From Secundilactobacillus angelensis (lineage in GTDB: Bacteria > Bacillota > Bacilli > Lactobacillales > Lactobacillaceae), in contig NZ_JAAXLJ010000007.1 in NCBI RefSeq assembly GCF_012641075.1, forward strand, positions 78,605 to 142,604: 64,000 nt of DNA. Reading direction: 5' to 3'. The notes under the pieces are model-generated. The model saw only the letters and a list, made by a program, of their open reading frames with translations. It was not told the origin of the DNA and ran no database searches. A program made the translations under genes and the position numbers. This document shows positions 39,269 through 47,902 of this stretch, piece after piece (position 1 is the first letter of the stretch; each line of letters starts with the position of its first letter).

Positions 39269-39327
39269 GTGTAAGCAAATAATTCCGTATGTTCAGCTTT
39301 AGAACATGCGGAATTATTTGCTTGTAC
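39269..39327. repeat. Long hairpin between mreB and mreC
   Basis: Arms of 26 bp pair at 23 positions around a 7-nt loop; the core GCAAATAATTCCG pairs with CGGAATTATTTGC. There is no T run right after it, so it is an unusual terminator at best. Confidence 0.85.
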
Positions 39328-39421
39328 GTACTCAGAGAAAGTACGATCTCCTTTTATTATTTAATGTATAAGAGAACGAGTCGATTGTGATGGCTCACTC
39401 TCCAATCACTGGAGGATGAAC

Positions 39422-40285
39422 ATGAATAAATTCTTTTCAAACCGACGATTAGTGATTGTGATTGTTTGTCTGATCGTCAGTTTTGGGTTAATGAGTGTCT
39501 CTGTTGCTATCCGCGATAAGCGGTCAACACCACCACTGATCCAACAGTTTGGTAACGATGTTGTGGGTCTCGTTAACCGCGTCGTTGCATGGCCTGTAAG
39601 TGGACTAAAGGGATCAGTCTCTGGTTTTTCTGACTTAATGAATACCTATCAGGAAAATCAGCGTTTGAAGGGTCAAGTTCAAGAACTGGCACAGACTAAA
39701 GTTCATGATCAAACAATCAGTCAAGAAAATAAGAAGTTAAAAAAAGAACTCAAATTAAATCGGTCCCTGACCGACTATGCACCCGTTAACGCAAACGTAA
39801 TTGCTCGAACACCTTCTGCTTGGCAGAACCAGGTCATTATTGATAAGGGTAGTGCTGCAGGCATTAAGAAGAATATGCCGGTACTATCAGGTTCTGGTGT
39901 TGTTGGCCGAGTCGCTGAGGTTAACCGGACGAATAGTAAAGTTGAACTGCTTTCGAACAGCAGCGAATCAGCCAACCGGTTTGCAGTGACGATTACCAAT
40001 AAGAACGGTCAGAGTGTTCACGGTATTGTTTCAAGTTACAATCGTGATAAAAACCTGATTGAAATGGGTAACGTCACTTCAAAGACCAAGATTGAGAAGG
40101 GCGATAAGGTTGCAACGAGTGGTTTGGGTGGTGTGATGCCAGCTGGATTATACGTTGGAACTGTGGCAAGCACGGGAACTGACAACTATGGCCTGGCATC
40201 GAAAATTTCAATTAAACCAGCGACTAATTTATCAGAGTTAAGTGTTGTAACGGTTGCAATTCGACAAGCTCAAACAACCAATTAA
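39422..40285 (+). CDS. mreC: Rod-shape determining protein MreC
   Basis: Bitopic protein of 287 residues: short cytoplasmic tail, one membrane segment (about 9-29), a coiled coil (about 65-105) and an extracellular beta-barrel domain. It links MreB to RodA and class B PBPs. ATG 39422 is preferred since GGAGG is 6 bp upstream; the ATG at 39416 abuts the ribosome site. Confidence 0.93.
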   Translation: MNKFFSNRRLVIVIVCLIVSFGLMSVSVAIRDKRSTPPLIQQFGNDVVGLVNRVVAWPVSGLKGSVSGFSDLMNTYQENQRLKGQVQELAQTKVHDQTISQENKKLKKELKLNRSLTDYAPVNANVIARTPSAWQNQVIIDKGSAAGIKKNMPVLSGSGVVGRVAEVNRTNSKVELLSNSSESANRFAVTITNKNGQSVHGIVSSYNRDKNLIEMGNVTSKTKIEKGDKVATSGLGGVMPAGLYVGTVASTGTDNYGLASKISIKPATNLSELSVVTVAIRQAQTTN

Positions 40286-40295
40286 GGAGGCAATC

Positions 40296-40820
40296 ATGGT
40301 ACGAGTAACTAAATTACGTTACGGCTTTCCGATTGGATTGTTTCTGTTTTTCTACCTGGACGGAATCTTGGGGGCAGTCTTCCCACAACAGCTGTTTAGT
40401 GTGCCATATTCCATGAGTAGTTATCTCGTTGTCTTGTGGTTGGTATTTGCTGTTTTCTTCGAAGATCAAATTCAGATTCCGTTGAGTATTTGGGCAGCTG
40501 TCGCAGGTGGCCTATTTGATGTTTATTACACAGGTATTTGGGGTATCTTTGTATTTGTATTTCCAATCGTCGTTGCATTGACTAGGGCCTGTTATAAAGC
40601 TTTTCCAATCAATTTTTTAAGTGGGTTACTGGTTTATTTTATCGACATAACGGTGGTATGCAGCCTAAGTTATATTGGTAATTTAGTGGTCCATATGACC
40701 AGTGCATCCTTTGCGGATATGATGGTGGATTCGTTAGCACCGACGTTGGCCTATAATTTGGCAGCGTACGTCATACTGTATTTTCCAGTTCAGTGGGTAT
40801 TTAATCGTTTAAAGAATTAA
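40296..40820 (+). CDS. mreD: Rod-shape determining protein MreD
   Basis: Integral membrane protein of 174 residues with five to six segments, working with MreC in the elongasome. ATG 40296 has AAGGAGG just upstream; an in-frame reading from 40254 would overlap mreC and is rejected. minC follows after 15 bp. Confidence 0.92.
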   Translation: MVRVTKLRYGFPIGLFLFFYLDGILGAVFPQQLFSVPYSMSSYLVVLWLVFAVFFEDQIQIPLSIWAAVAGGLFDVYYTGIWGIFVFVFPIVVALTRACYKAFPINFLSGLLVYFIDITVVCSLSYIGNLVVHMTSASFADMMVDSLAPTLAYNLAAYVILYFPVQWVFNRLKN

Positions 40821-40835
40821 AAAGGGGTCGGGAGT

Positions 40836-41498
40836 ATGCAAGCTGTAGTGTTACGCGGTAATCAGGATGGTTATCAAATTGTGTTGGATCAAGCAGCTAG
40901 TTTTAAAGAGATCAAAGAGACGCTTAGGGAGCTCCTCGATAATCTAGCAGCAGATTCCAGCACCACCAATCAAATCAGTTTTGATGTGCTCAGTAATCAG
41001 CGTTTATTGACTGCCGAGCAGAATCAAGAATTAGAACAGCTCTTCAGTGAGTATGAGCATTTTCAGATTCACAAGGTGATTCCAGACGTTATTACCATCG
41101 AAGACGCAATCCATTTAAAAGAACAGGATAACGTTCACTTGGCAACTCAAACGATTCGAAATGGGCAGACATTGGAGTTGAAAGGCGACGTTTTATATCT
41201 GGGATTGATCAACGAAGGCGGACGTTTATTAACCACTGGAAATATCTACGTCATGGGAACCGTCATGGGCATTTTGCAAGCCGGTTATCCCAGTGGTGAG
41301 GATAAAGTGGTCATTGGCGATCTGCACCAAGCTCAGCAAGTTCGGATTGGTGAACAAATCAGCATTGTTGAAACTGATCAGCCAGTTGAAAGTAGTCAGA
41401 CCGTGGCATACGTGAATGATCTCCACGTCCTGCAGTATGGTCAATTAAGTGATCTAAGAACGATTAATCCAAAAATTTATCACCAAATGGGAGGCTAA
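40836..41498 (+). CDS. minC: Septum site-determining protein MinC
   Basis: Inhibitor of FtsZ polymerisation at the poles, acting with MinD. The 220-residue protein has a weakly conserved N-terminal domain and the clear C-terminal beta-helix domain (TIRNGQTLELKGDVLYLGLI, then GTVMGILQAGYP). AAGGGGTCGGGAG lies ahead of the ATG; minD follows after 5 bp. No minE is present, as usual for lactobacilli. Confidence 0.92.
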   Translation: MQAVVLRGNQDGYQIVLDQAASFKEIKETLRELLDNLAADSSTTNQISFDVLSNQRLLTAEQNQELEQLFSEYEHFQIHKVIPDVITIEDAIHLKEQDNVHLATQTIRNGQTLELKGDVLYLGLINEGGRLLTTGNIYVMGTVMGILQAGYPSGEDKVVIGDLHQAQQVRIGEQISIVETDQPVESSQTVAYVNDLHVLQYGQLSDLRTINPKIYHQMGG

Positions 41499-41503
41499 CG
41501 AAG

Positions 41504-42307
41504 ATGGGAAAATCAATTGTAATCACCTCTGGTAAGGGGGGTGTCGGCAAGACAACTTCCAGTGCAAATATCGGAACCGCACTTGCGTTAATGGGTAAGC
41601 GGGTCTGTTTAGTGGATTTAGACATTGGTCTGAGAAACCTAGACGTTGTGCTTGGGTTAGATAACCGCATTATTTTCGATATCGTTGATGTCGTGGAAGG
41701 CCGGGCAAAGCTTGCACAAGCGTTGGTTAAAGATAAACGTTTTGATGATTTATTATACTTATTACCAGCAGCGCAAAATACAGATAAAACAGCTCTTACA
41801 GAAGAACAAGCTAAGACAATCGTTGACGAACTGAAGAAGGAATTTGACTATGTTTTAATCGACTGTCCAGCTGGTATTGAACAAGGTTTCCTTAACGCAA
41901 TCGCTGGTGCCGATGCTGCCATTATCGTGACGACACCAGAAATTTCTGCGGTTCGTGACGCTGATCGGGTAGTTGGTTTATTAGAGAAAAATCCACTAAA
42001 AGAAGAATCACACTTGATTATTAACCGGATTCGTAGTCACATGATGGCGGATGGTGAAGCGATGGATATCGATGAAATTACCCATCATCTCGGCGTGCCG
42101 CTTTTAGGAATTGTTCTGGATGATGATGAAGTCATTGCGACCTCCAATCGTGGGGAACCCATCGTTTTGGATTCAAACAATCCCGCCGGTCACGGTTATC
42201 GCGATATTGCCCGTCGTCTAGAGGGCGAAACGGTACCACTCATGAAGATTCAACAACCTAAGACTGGTTTTTGGGCAAAAATTAGCCATTGGTTTTCACG
42301 TGGTTAG
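41504..42307 (+). CDS. minD: Septum site-determining ATPase MinD
   Basis: ParA-type ATPase (267 residues) that recruits MinC to the membrane. The deviant Walker A GKGGVGKTT is at residues 10-18; the C-terminal KISHWFSRG segment is the amphipathic membrane-targeting helix. It ends the mreBCD-minCD cluster. Confidence 0.96.
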   Translation: MGKSIVITSGKGGVGKTTSSANIGTALALMGKRVCLVDLDIGLRNLDVVLGLDNRIIFDIVDVVEGRAKLAQALVKDKRFDDLLYLLPAAQNTDKTALTEEQAKTIVDELKKEFDYVLIDCPAGIEQGFLNAIAGADAAIIVTTPEISAVRDADRVVGLLEKNPLKEESHLIINRIRSHMMADGEAMDIDEITHHLGVPLLGIVLDDDEVIATSNRGEPIVLDSNNPAGHGYRDIARRLEGETVPLMKIQQPKTGFWAKISHWFSRG

Positions 42308-42350
42308 TGATTAGCTTATGAAATTGTCGGGTCATTCCACTAAATGTGAG

Positions 42351-42378
42351 TTGACATGGTCCCAATTTAAGCTATAAT
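42351..42378 (+). promoter_or_regulatory. Promoter of the His-type T-box leader
   Basis: -35 TTGACA (42351-42356), 16-bp spacer, -10 TATAAT (42373-42378). Confidence 0.88.
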
Positions 42379-42552
42379 GAGAACTAATCTAATAAAACAA
42401 ACGTTGATCAGACTAGTAGTGAAGTTTAATTAATCAGAGAACCCGCGCAGGTGAGAACCGGGTAATTAAGCTTGATGAATCACATCTGGGAGTTGACTTT
42501 CTGAACGAAGTAGGAGAGCTCCGGTAAGCTCGTTATCGCTGAAGTTTATTCT

Positions 42553-42608
42553 ATAAACTTACTGAGGTTGACTGTGTGAGCAGTCAACGAATCAGAGGTG
42601 GAACCGCG
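42553..42608 (+). repeat. T-box decision module core A
   Basis: A 56-nt stretch from ATAAACTT to the T-box ACCGCG. Its stem III is GTTGACTG/CAGTCAAC. It aligns without gaps to 42660-42715, 46 of 56 identical. Confidence 0.9.
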
Positions 42609-42616
42609 AAATTATC

Positions 42617-42649
42617 GTCCTCTTAGCTTAATTGCTAAGAGGACTTTTT
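42617..42649 (+). terminator. T-box terminator A
   Basis: GTCCTCTTAGC pairs perfectly with GCTAAGAGGAC and is followed by a T run. Confidence 0.92.
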
Positions 42650-42659
42650 AATTTTAAGA

Positions 42660-42715
42660 ATAAACTTTGTGAGGATTGCTGTGCAAGCAGTAATCGAATT
42701 AGAGGTGGAACCGCG
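42660..42715 (+). repeat. T-box decision module core B
   Basis: Second copy of the 56-nt core. Its stem III is GATTGCTG/CAGTAATC, different in sequence from copy A but still paired. Confidence 0.9.
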
Positions 42716-42726
42716 ATCATACTGTC

Positions 42727-42765
42727 GCCCTCTTGGACTGAGAACCAGTTCAAGGGGGCTTTTTT
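42727..42765 (+). terminator. T-box terminator B
   Basis: GCCCTCTTGGACTG pairs with CAGTTCAAGGGGGC (two wobbles) followed by six T residues, 22 bp before the permease gene. Confidence 0.92.
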
Positions 42766-42786
42766 AATTAAGAAGGGGGAGTCAAT

Positions 42787-43428
42787 ATGCATTATGTATC
42801 TGAAATATTACCGTCACTACTAAGTGGTGCCTGGATGACAATTAAAATTTTCTTCTGGACGTTAATTGCGTCAATTCCGTTAGGCATTTTAGCCAGTTTG
42901 GGTTTAACATCCAGGATTGCACCATTGCGTTGGATCTTAAAGTTCTATGTTTGGTTGATGCGTGGCACGCCATTGTTACTGCAATTAATTTTCGTTTTTT
43001 ACGGGCTGCCAATTATCGGGGTCATCTTTCAGCGTTATGACGCCGCTTTGTTTGCCTTTATTCTGAATTACACGGCTTACTTCGCTGAAATCTTCCGTGG
43101 TGGTTTCCAAGCAATTGATCAAGGTCAGTATGAAAGTGCGCGAGTGCTTCGTTTAACTCGAGCGCAGACCCTTCGTAAAATTGTGATACCGCAAGTGGTC
43201 AAGATCGTTGTACCATCCATTGGTAATGAAACCATTAACTTGATTAAGGATTCGTCCCTGGTTTACGTTATCGGTTTAGGTGACCTGCTCCGTGCCGGCA
43301 ACGTTGCGACTGCTAGAGATGTCACCTTATTGCCACTGGTCTTGGTTGGTGTTATTTATCTACTGATGACTGCTGTTGCAACTTTTGTTCTGCGTAAAGT
43401 CGAACAGCACTACCGGTCATGGCGATAA
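42787..43428 (+). CDS. Polar amino-acid ABC transporter permease (His-type, T-box regulated)
   Basis: Membrane subunit of 213 residues in the HisM/GlnP family: RGTPLLLQLIFVFYGLP and the EAA-like loop ESARVLRLTRAQTLRKIVIPQ are present, with about five membrane segments. AAGGGGGAG precedes the ATG. The leader's CAC specifier makes histidine the likely substrate (inference), in line with T-box-controlled HisXYZ-type importers proposed for Firmicutes. Confidence 0.9.
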   Translation: MHYVSEILPSLLSGAWMTIKIFFWTLIASIPLGILASLGLTSRIAPLRWILKFYVWLMRGTPLLLQLIFVFYGLPIIGVIFQRYDAALFAFILNYTAYFAEIFRGGFQAIDQGQYESARVLRLTRAQTLRKIVIPQVVKIVVPSIGNETINLIKDSSLVYVIGLGDLLRAGNVATARDVTLLPLVLVGVIYLLMTAVATFVLRKVEQHYRSWR

Positions 43429-43448
43429 GCTAGAGAGGGGAAACGCAT

Positions 43449-44087
43449 ATGCTAGAACTTAAAAATATTAAAAAGCAATTTGGTGGTCGGACGATTTTAG
43501 ATAACTTCAACATGCAGGTACCAGATGGTCAGATTACCGCGATAGTTGGTCCTTCTGGCGCGGGGAAAACGACTTTGCTCCGGTGCATTAGCGGCTTGGA
43601 GAAAACTAATTCAGGCTCGTTTATTTTAGATGGTAAGACGTTTGATCCCGCCAATAACCGTGACAACGATAACGTTATTGGCGTTGTTTTCCAAGATTTC
43701 CAACTTTTCCCAAACTTGACAGTTTTGGATAACATTACTTTGGCACCACAGCTCGTTTTAAAGCAATCGAAGGCTGAAGCTGAAAAGCGGGCGCAAGAAT
43801 TGATCGATCAGCTAAATTTGACGGGCAAGGAAAGTTTGTATCCTTATCAGTTATCTGGTGGTCAAAAGCAACGAGTTGCCATTGTCCGGGCCTTAGCGAT
43901 AAATCCTAAGATTCTTTGCTACGATGAACCGACTAGTGCTTTGGATCCTGATTTACGGCAAACGGTTGAAAGCATCATTCTTAGTTTAAAGCAGGATAAC
44001 ATGACTCAAATCGTGGTCACACATGATATGCAATTCGCCGAAAATATTGCTGATCAAATTGTGCGCGTTGAACCAATTAAAGCGTAG
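43449..44087 (+). CDS. Polar amino-acid ABC transporter ATP-binding protein
   Basis: ATPase of 212 residues, somewhat short for the GlnQ/HisP group (about 240) because of a trimmed C-terminus. Walker A GPSGAGKTT, signature LSGGQKQRVAIVRAL and Walker B ILCYDEPTSALD are intact. AGAGAGGGG lies upstream of the ATG; it is 20 bp behind the permease and 17 bp ahead of the binding-protein gene. Confidence 0.92.
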   Translation: MLELKNIKKQFGGRTILDNFNMQVPDGQITAIVGPSGAGKTTLLRCISGLEKTNSGSFILDGKTFDPANNRDNDNVIGVVFQDFQLFPNLTVLDNITLAPQLVLKQSKAEAEKRAQELIDQLNLTGKESLYPYQLSGGQKQRVAIVRALAINPKILCYDEPTSALDPDLRQTVESIILSLKQDNMTQIVVTHDMQFAENIADQIVRVEPIKA

Positions 44088-44104
44088 TGGGGGAGGAATA
44101 AAGC

Positions 44105-44959
44105 ATGAAAAAGAGCATGAAGAAAGTTTGGCTTTGTCTGATCATGCTAGTCTGCACCGTCTCACTATTGTCTGGCTGTAGTGGCGTCAGTGTTGGTAAG
44201 CGAGCTAATCACGTTGATAACTGGAATCGAATCCAAAAACGGGGTTATGTCACTGTTGGTTTGGATGATACTTTTGTGCCCATGGGTTTTCGACAAAAAA
44301 GCGGCAAGTTAGTTGGCTATGATGTTGATTTAGCACGAGCTGTTTTTAAACTCTACGGAATCAAAGTTAGCTTTCAGTCAATTGACTGGTCGATGAATGC
44401 CACGGAACTGAATAACGGCACCATTGACCTCATTTGGAATGGGTATTCGAAGACACCAGAACGTGAAAAGAAGGTTGCGTTCAGTGATACTTATCTGCAA
44501 AACGATCAGACCCTAGTTTCACTCAGAAAAAGTCACGTTAACTCTTTTGCGGCTATGCAGGGAAAGACACTGGGTGCCCAAGCTGGTTCCTCAGGTGCAC
44601 AAGACATTAGTCAATTCCCAAGCAAGTTAAAAAATCGAATCAAGGGTAAATCACCGATCTTATATGATTCATTTACCAATGCTTTCATCGATTTGAACGC
44701 TAATCGGATTCAAGGCATGATCATTGATTCCACCTATGCGGGCTACTATATTAATCATGAGAGTAATCCTAAAGATTATCGGATTACCAACGGTTCATTT
44801 CCCAAGGAACAGTTCGGTGTTGGTATGCGTAAAACAGATAAAACGATGCGTTATAAAATCAACCGCGGTCTAAAAGTTTTAGCTAAGAATGGCACGTTAG
44901 CCAAAATCAACCATAAATGGTTTGGTAATAATGCTGATTCACCACTTTTAAATAAGTAA
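44105..44959 (+). CDS. Amino-acid ABC transporter substrate-binding lipoprotein
   Basis: Extracellular binding protein (284 residues, SBP_bac_3 family). The signal peptide ends in the lipobox LSGC; the domain starts at IQKRGYVTVGLDDTFVPMGF and has the paired hinge region with NGTIDLIWNGYSKTPER, typical of polar amino-acid binders. The last gene of the importer operon, ended by a bidirectional terminator. Confidence 0.92.
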   Translation: MKKSMKKVWLCLIMLVCTVSLLSGCSGVSVGKRANHVDNWNRIQKRGYVTVGLDDTFVPMGFRQKSGKLVGYDVDLARAVFKLYGIKVSFQSIDWSMNATELNNGTIDLIWNGYSKTPEREKKVAFSDTYLQNDQTLVSLRKSHVNSFAAMQGKTLGAQAGSSGAQDISQFPSKLKNRIKGKSPILYDSFTNAFIDLNANRIQGMIIDSTYAGYYINHESNPKDYRITNGSFPKEQFGVGMRKTDKTMRYKINRGLKVLAKNGTLAKINHKWFGNNADSPLLNK

Positions 44960-44968
44960 TATTGTATT

Positions 44969-45006
44969 AAAAAATCGTCTAGTACTTTTGTACTAGGCGA
45001 TTTTTG
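44969..45006. terminator. Bidirectional terminator between importer and aspartokinase
   Basis: AAAAATCGTCTAGTAC pairs with GTACTAGGCGATTTTT around TTTT; convergent genes flank it. Confidence 0.92.
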
Positions 45007-45008
45007 GC

Positions 45009-46364
45009 CTATAAATCAGGAAAAAAGGTATCATATAATGCTTTTATCGCGACTTTGGCTTCGTCTTGTTTGATGCCAAACATCATTGAGATTTCAGAAG
45101 CACCCTGATTGACCATAATCAGCTTTACATTCTGCCGGGCTAAAGCGTCAGTGGCTTTGGACATGATTCCAGTACGGTTTGCCATGCCCTCACCAACCAC
45201 CATCAATAAGGCGTAGTTATGGGAGATGTGGATTTCGTCTGGCCGTAGTGCAATCACTAACTCGCGGATCAACGTGTCTTCAAGTTCGGCCGTTAATTGG
45301 TCTTGTCGCATGATGACGGTTAAATCATCGATCCCGGAAGGCATGTGTTCGTAAGACAGATCGTATTCAGCAAGCAGATTGAGAATTTTCTGTGAAAAGC
45401 GTTTTTTGTCCAGCATATACTTCCGGATATAAATCCCACAGAAATTCGGTGAGCTGGCAATCCCGGATACTGGATAAGCGGGGTTGACCCGTTTATGAGA
45501 GGTGATTGAAGTGCCACGTTCACTGGGGTGATTGGTATTCTTTACGACCACTTGAATGTCTCCCTGAATCGCGGGAATCAGTGCTTCGTCATGAAAAACT
45601 GAGAAGCCAGCGTACGATAATTCCCGCATTTCCCGGAACGTCATATTGTGAATGGCAATTGGGTGGTGAACGATTGCCGGATTAGCGGCGTAGATGGCGT
45701 CTACGTCCGTAAAGTTTTCGTACCGCTTCGCGTGAACACCACGAGCGATGATTGCGCCAGTAATATCAGAGCCACCACGGGAAAAAGTACATATCTGTCC
45801 CTGATCGTTGTAGCCGAAAAAGCCGGGAATTACGCGAACTAACTTACTGTTCTCCCATTCACTGATGCGATCATAACTGCTTGGAATAATCTCGGCATCA
45901 TCTGGGGAATCAGTCACAACTAAGCCGGCATCTTTTGGATCCAGAAATTTTGCGTTGACCCCAGCAGTTTTTAACACCTCAGCAATTAGCACGGCGTTCA
46001 TTTTCTCACCGTGCGCCTTGAAGGCTGCCATGAGGTAACCATCATCTTGATAGTCCTGGTTGGGCAAGTTTAAGATGGTGGTTTTAATTTGGTCAAAAGC
46101 GCTTTGGGGAACCTTAAAAGCGGTGGCAATTTCTTCATAGCGGGCGATAATCTGACCGGTGATGGTTTCGCTAGGTTGATTGTTAAGGGTTGCATTCGCA
46201 TATTGAATGAGTAAATCAGTGACTTTAATATCACCGTCAAAACGCTTTCCAGGTGCAGATACTACTACAAACCGACGTTGATCATCGCCTTTAATAATAT
46301 TGACCACTTTGCTGACTTGGGCTGAGTTAGCCAGCGAACTTCCGCCAAATTTAATGACTTTCAT
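45009..46364 (-). CDS. Aspartate kinase (monofunctional)
   Basis: Phosphorylates aspartate, the first step toward lysine/diaminopimelate, threonine and methionine. The 451-residue protein starts MKVIKFGGSSLANSAQ, has the FSRGGSDITGA substrate motif and two C-terminal ACT domains. ATG 46364 is chosen with GGAGG 8 bp upstream; the ATG one codon earlier is also possible. No lysine riboswitch or T-box is visible in its leader. Diaminopimelate for cell wall is a likely use. Confidence 0.93.
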   Translation of the reverse strand: MKVIKFGGSSLANSAQVSKVVNIIKGDDQRRFVVVSAPGKRFDGDIKVTDLLIQYANATLNNQPSETITGQIIARYEEIATAFKVPQSAFDQIKTTILNLPNQDYQDDGYLMAAFKAHGEKMNAVLIAEVLKTAGVNAKFLDPKDAGLVVTDSPDDAEIIPSSYDRISEWENSKLVRVIPGFFGYNDQGQICTFSRGGSDITGAIIARGVHAKRYENFTDVDAIYAANPAIVHHPIAIHNMTFREMRELSYAGFSVFHDEALIPAIQGDIQVVVKNTNHPSERGTSITSHKRVNPAYPVSGIASSPNFCGIYIRKYMLDKKRFSQKILNLLAEYDLSYEHMPSGIDDLTVIMRQDQLTAELEDTLIRELVIALRPDEIHISHNYALLMVVGEGMANRTGIMSKATDALARQNVKLIMVNQGASEISMMFGIKQDEAKVAIKALYDTFFPDL

Positions 46365-46642
46365 CATTATTCCTCCTACTGACACGTTTAACATTAAGAA
46401 TAGCAAAGAACTTGGTGAAAAGGCAAGGTAGGTAGGTCAGATTCATTTCGTTTTAAATTTGGACCAGATTGTAATGATCTGTTGGGTTTGTTTGGTGAAA
46501 TTCGATCTTTTGGGAGATGTATGCCAATTTGTGGTCGTTGAAATTTGCAGGCAAATTATTTTTCATTTTTCAATCCAAAAGGCTAGCGTTTTAGCTATAA
46601 ATCATCTAATATGGTTTGGTAATGTCCAAAGGAGGGCTAAAT

Positions 46643-47902
46643 TTGCCAAAGCAATTAGCAAAGGGTGTTTGGTTAAACGTAATCCCAACAACCCAATTTA
46701 AAACCATCAGCATGACGGTTGATTTTATTGCACCAGGCAACGTTCAGGAGTTGTCTAACCGAATTTTATTAGCACAGTTGCTGGAAACGAGTAGCGCAGA
46801 GTATCCCACTCAAACTTCGTTAGCACAAAAATTATCGATGATGTATGGCGCCAGCTTTGGTGTGAACGTCTTTCGCTATGGCCTGCAGGAAGGGTTACGC
46901 TTTTCCAGCACAATTATCAATGATCACTTTATCGGCGGTGAGTCTCTATTAAACGAGATGGTTGATTTCTTACAAAGTGTGATTTATCGACCGCTGATTA
47001 GAGACGATGCGTTTGAACCCACGACGTTTGGCCGTCAAAAGCAAAATTTAATATCTTATTTAAAATCTTTAAATGATGATAAGCAGTATTACGCAGAACA
47101 GCAGTTGAGTGAGCTCTATTTCAAAAACGAGCCGTTCTTCGCTACCAGTCTTTACGGTGACGCGCAAACAATTGAGGCTATCAGTGCCAAGCAACTGTAT
47201 GCCATTTATCAAAAAATGCTTGCTACCAATGAGGTTCAAATTACCGTTGCTGGAGACGTCACTGAAGCTGACTTAATCCAGGCGTTAGCAAATTGGCAAC
47301 TGGATGATCGCCAAGTAGCAGATGTAGCTGTGATTTATCGACGACCCGAAACTGAAGTGGTTTCCAAGACGGAAGGCCAGCCGCTTCAACAATCCAAACT
47401 AAATATTGCGTATCGACTGCCAGTTTATTACCGCGGATCAGATTTCTATAAAGCCTTAGTTTTTAACGGCTTATTTGGTGGCACGCCAATCTCAATGCTG
47501 TTTAAAAACGTTCGTGAAAAAAACAGTTTGGCATACTATGCTTCTAGTCGTTTTGATGGGTTTACGGGGACGTTGTTGGTTCAAACGGGGATTGACCAAT
47601 CCAACGAATCTGCCGTCAAGTCAATTATTCAAGAACAACTTGAAGCCGTCGCAGATGGTCAGTTCAGTGATGAAGTTTTCAACCAAGTTGTCGCCAGCTT
47701 GATCAACGGTCGGGAATCTCGTTTGGATTCTCAGCGGGCATTGGTCAACCAGGCGATGCTTGATCAGTTATTGCATAGTCAAGTTGACGCAGCTGAATGG
47801 GTCAAACAAATTAAGCAAGTCACTAAGGAAGACGTGACTAAAATTGCTAAGCAAGTACAATTGCAAGCCATTTATTTTTTGAAGGGAGAGGACGCCAAAT
47901 GA
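46643..47902 (+). CDS. ymfF: M16 family peptidase-like protein YmfF (probably non-catalytic)
   Basis: A 419-residue M16-fold protein lacking the HxxEH zinc motif, as in the YmfF partner of YmfH; it probably forms a heterodimer with the next gene. The TTG at 46643 has GGAGG 7 bp upstream; the upstream in-frame start lies before that ribosome site. It overlaps ymfH by 4 bp. The neighbourhood ymfF-ymfH-rodZ-pgsA-cinA-recA is conserved in Firmicutes. Confidence 0.88.
   Translation: MPKQLAKGVWLNVIPTTQFKTISMTVDFIAPGNVQELSNRILLAQLLETSSAEYPTQTSLAQKLSMMYGASFGVNVFRYGLQEGLRFSSTIINDHFIGGESLLNEMVDFLQSVIYRPLIRDDAFEPTTFGRQKQNLISYLKSLNDDKQYYAEQQLSELYFKNEPFFATSLYGDAQTIEAISAKQLYAIYQKMLATNEVQITVAGDVTEADLIQALANWQLDDRQVADVAVIYRRPETEVVSKTEGQPLQQSKLNIAYRLPVYYRGSDFYKALVFNGLFGGTPISMLFKNVREKNSLAYYASSRFDGFTGTLLVQTGIDQSNESAVKSIIQEQLEAVADGQFSDEVFNQVVASLINGRESRLDSQRALVNQAMLDQLLHSQVDAAEWVKQIKQVTKEDVTKIAKQVQLQAIYFLKGEDAK

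Larger units (their letters stand above)
42385..42765 (+). promoter_or_regulatory. T-box leader with one stem I and two antiterminator/terminator modules
   Basis: Stem I has an 11-bp helix (AAGTTTAATTA with TAATTAAGCTT), the AGAGA bulge and an apical GGTGAGA motif. The specifier loop reads GAA-T-CAC-A, giving CAC (histidine) at 42481-42483. Two decision modules follow: core A (42553-42608) with terminator 42617-42649, and core B (42660-42715) with terminator 42727-42765. Both cores carry GAGGTGGAACCGCG. No second stem I lies between them. It controls the amino-acid ABC importer starting at 42787. Confidence 0.88.

Noticed and set aside
42617..42715. Two complete independent T-boxes in tandem
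   Set aside because: There are only about 10 nt between terminator A and core B, far too little for a second stem I with a specifier.
46459..46701. An 80-codon ORF upstream of ymfF
   Set aside because: No ribosome site; it overlaps the ymfF start in another frame. The 278 bp between aspartokinase and ymfF show only a probable TATAAA-type promoter for ymfF.
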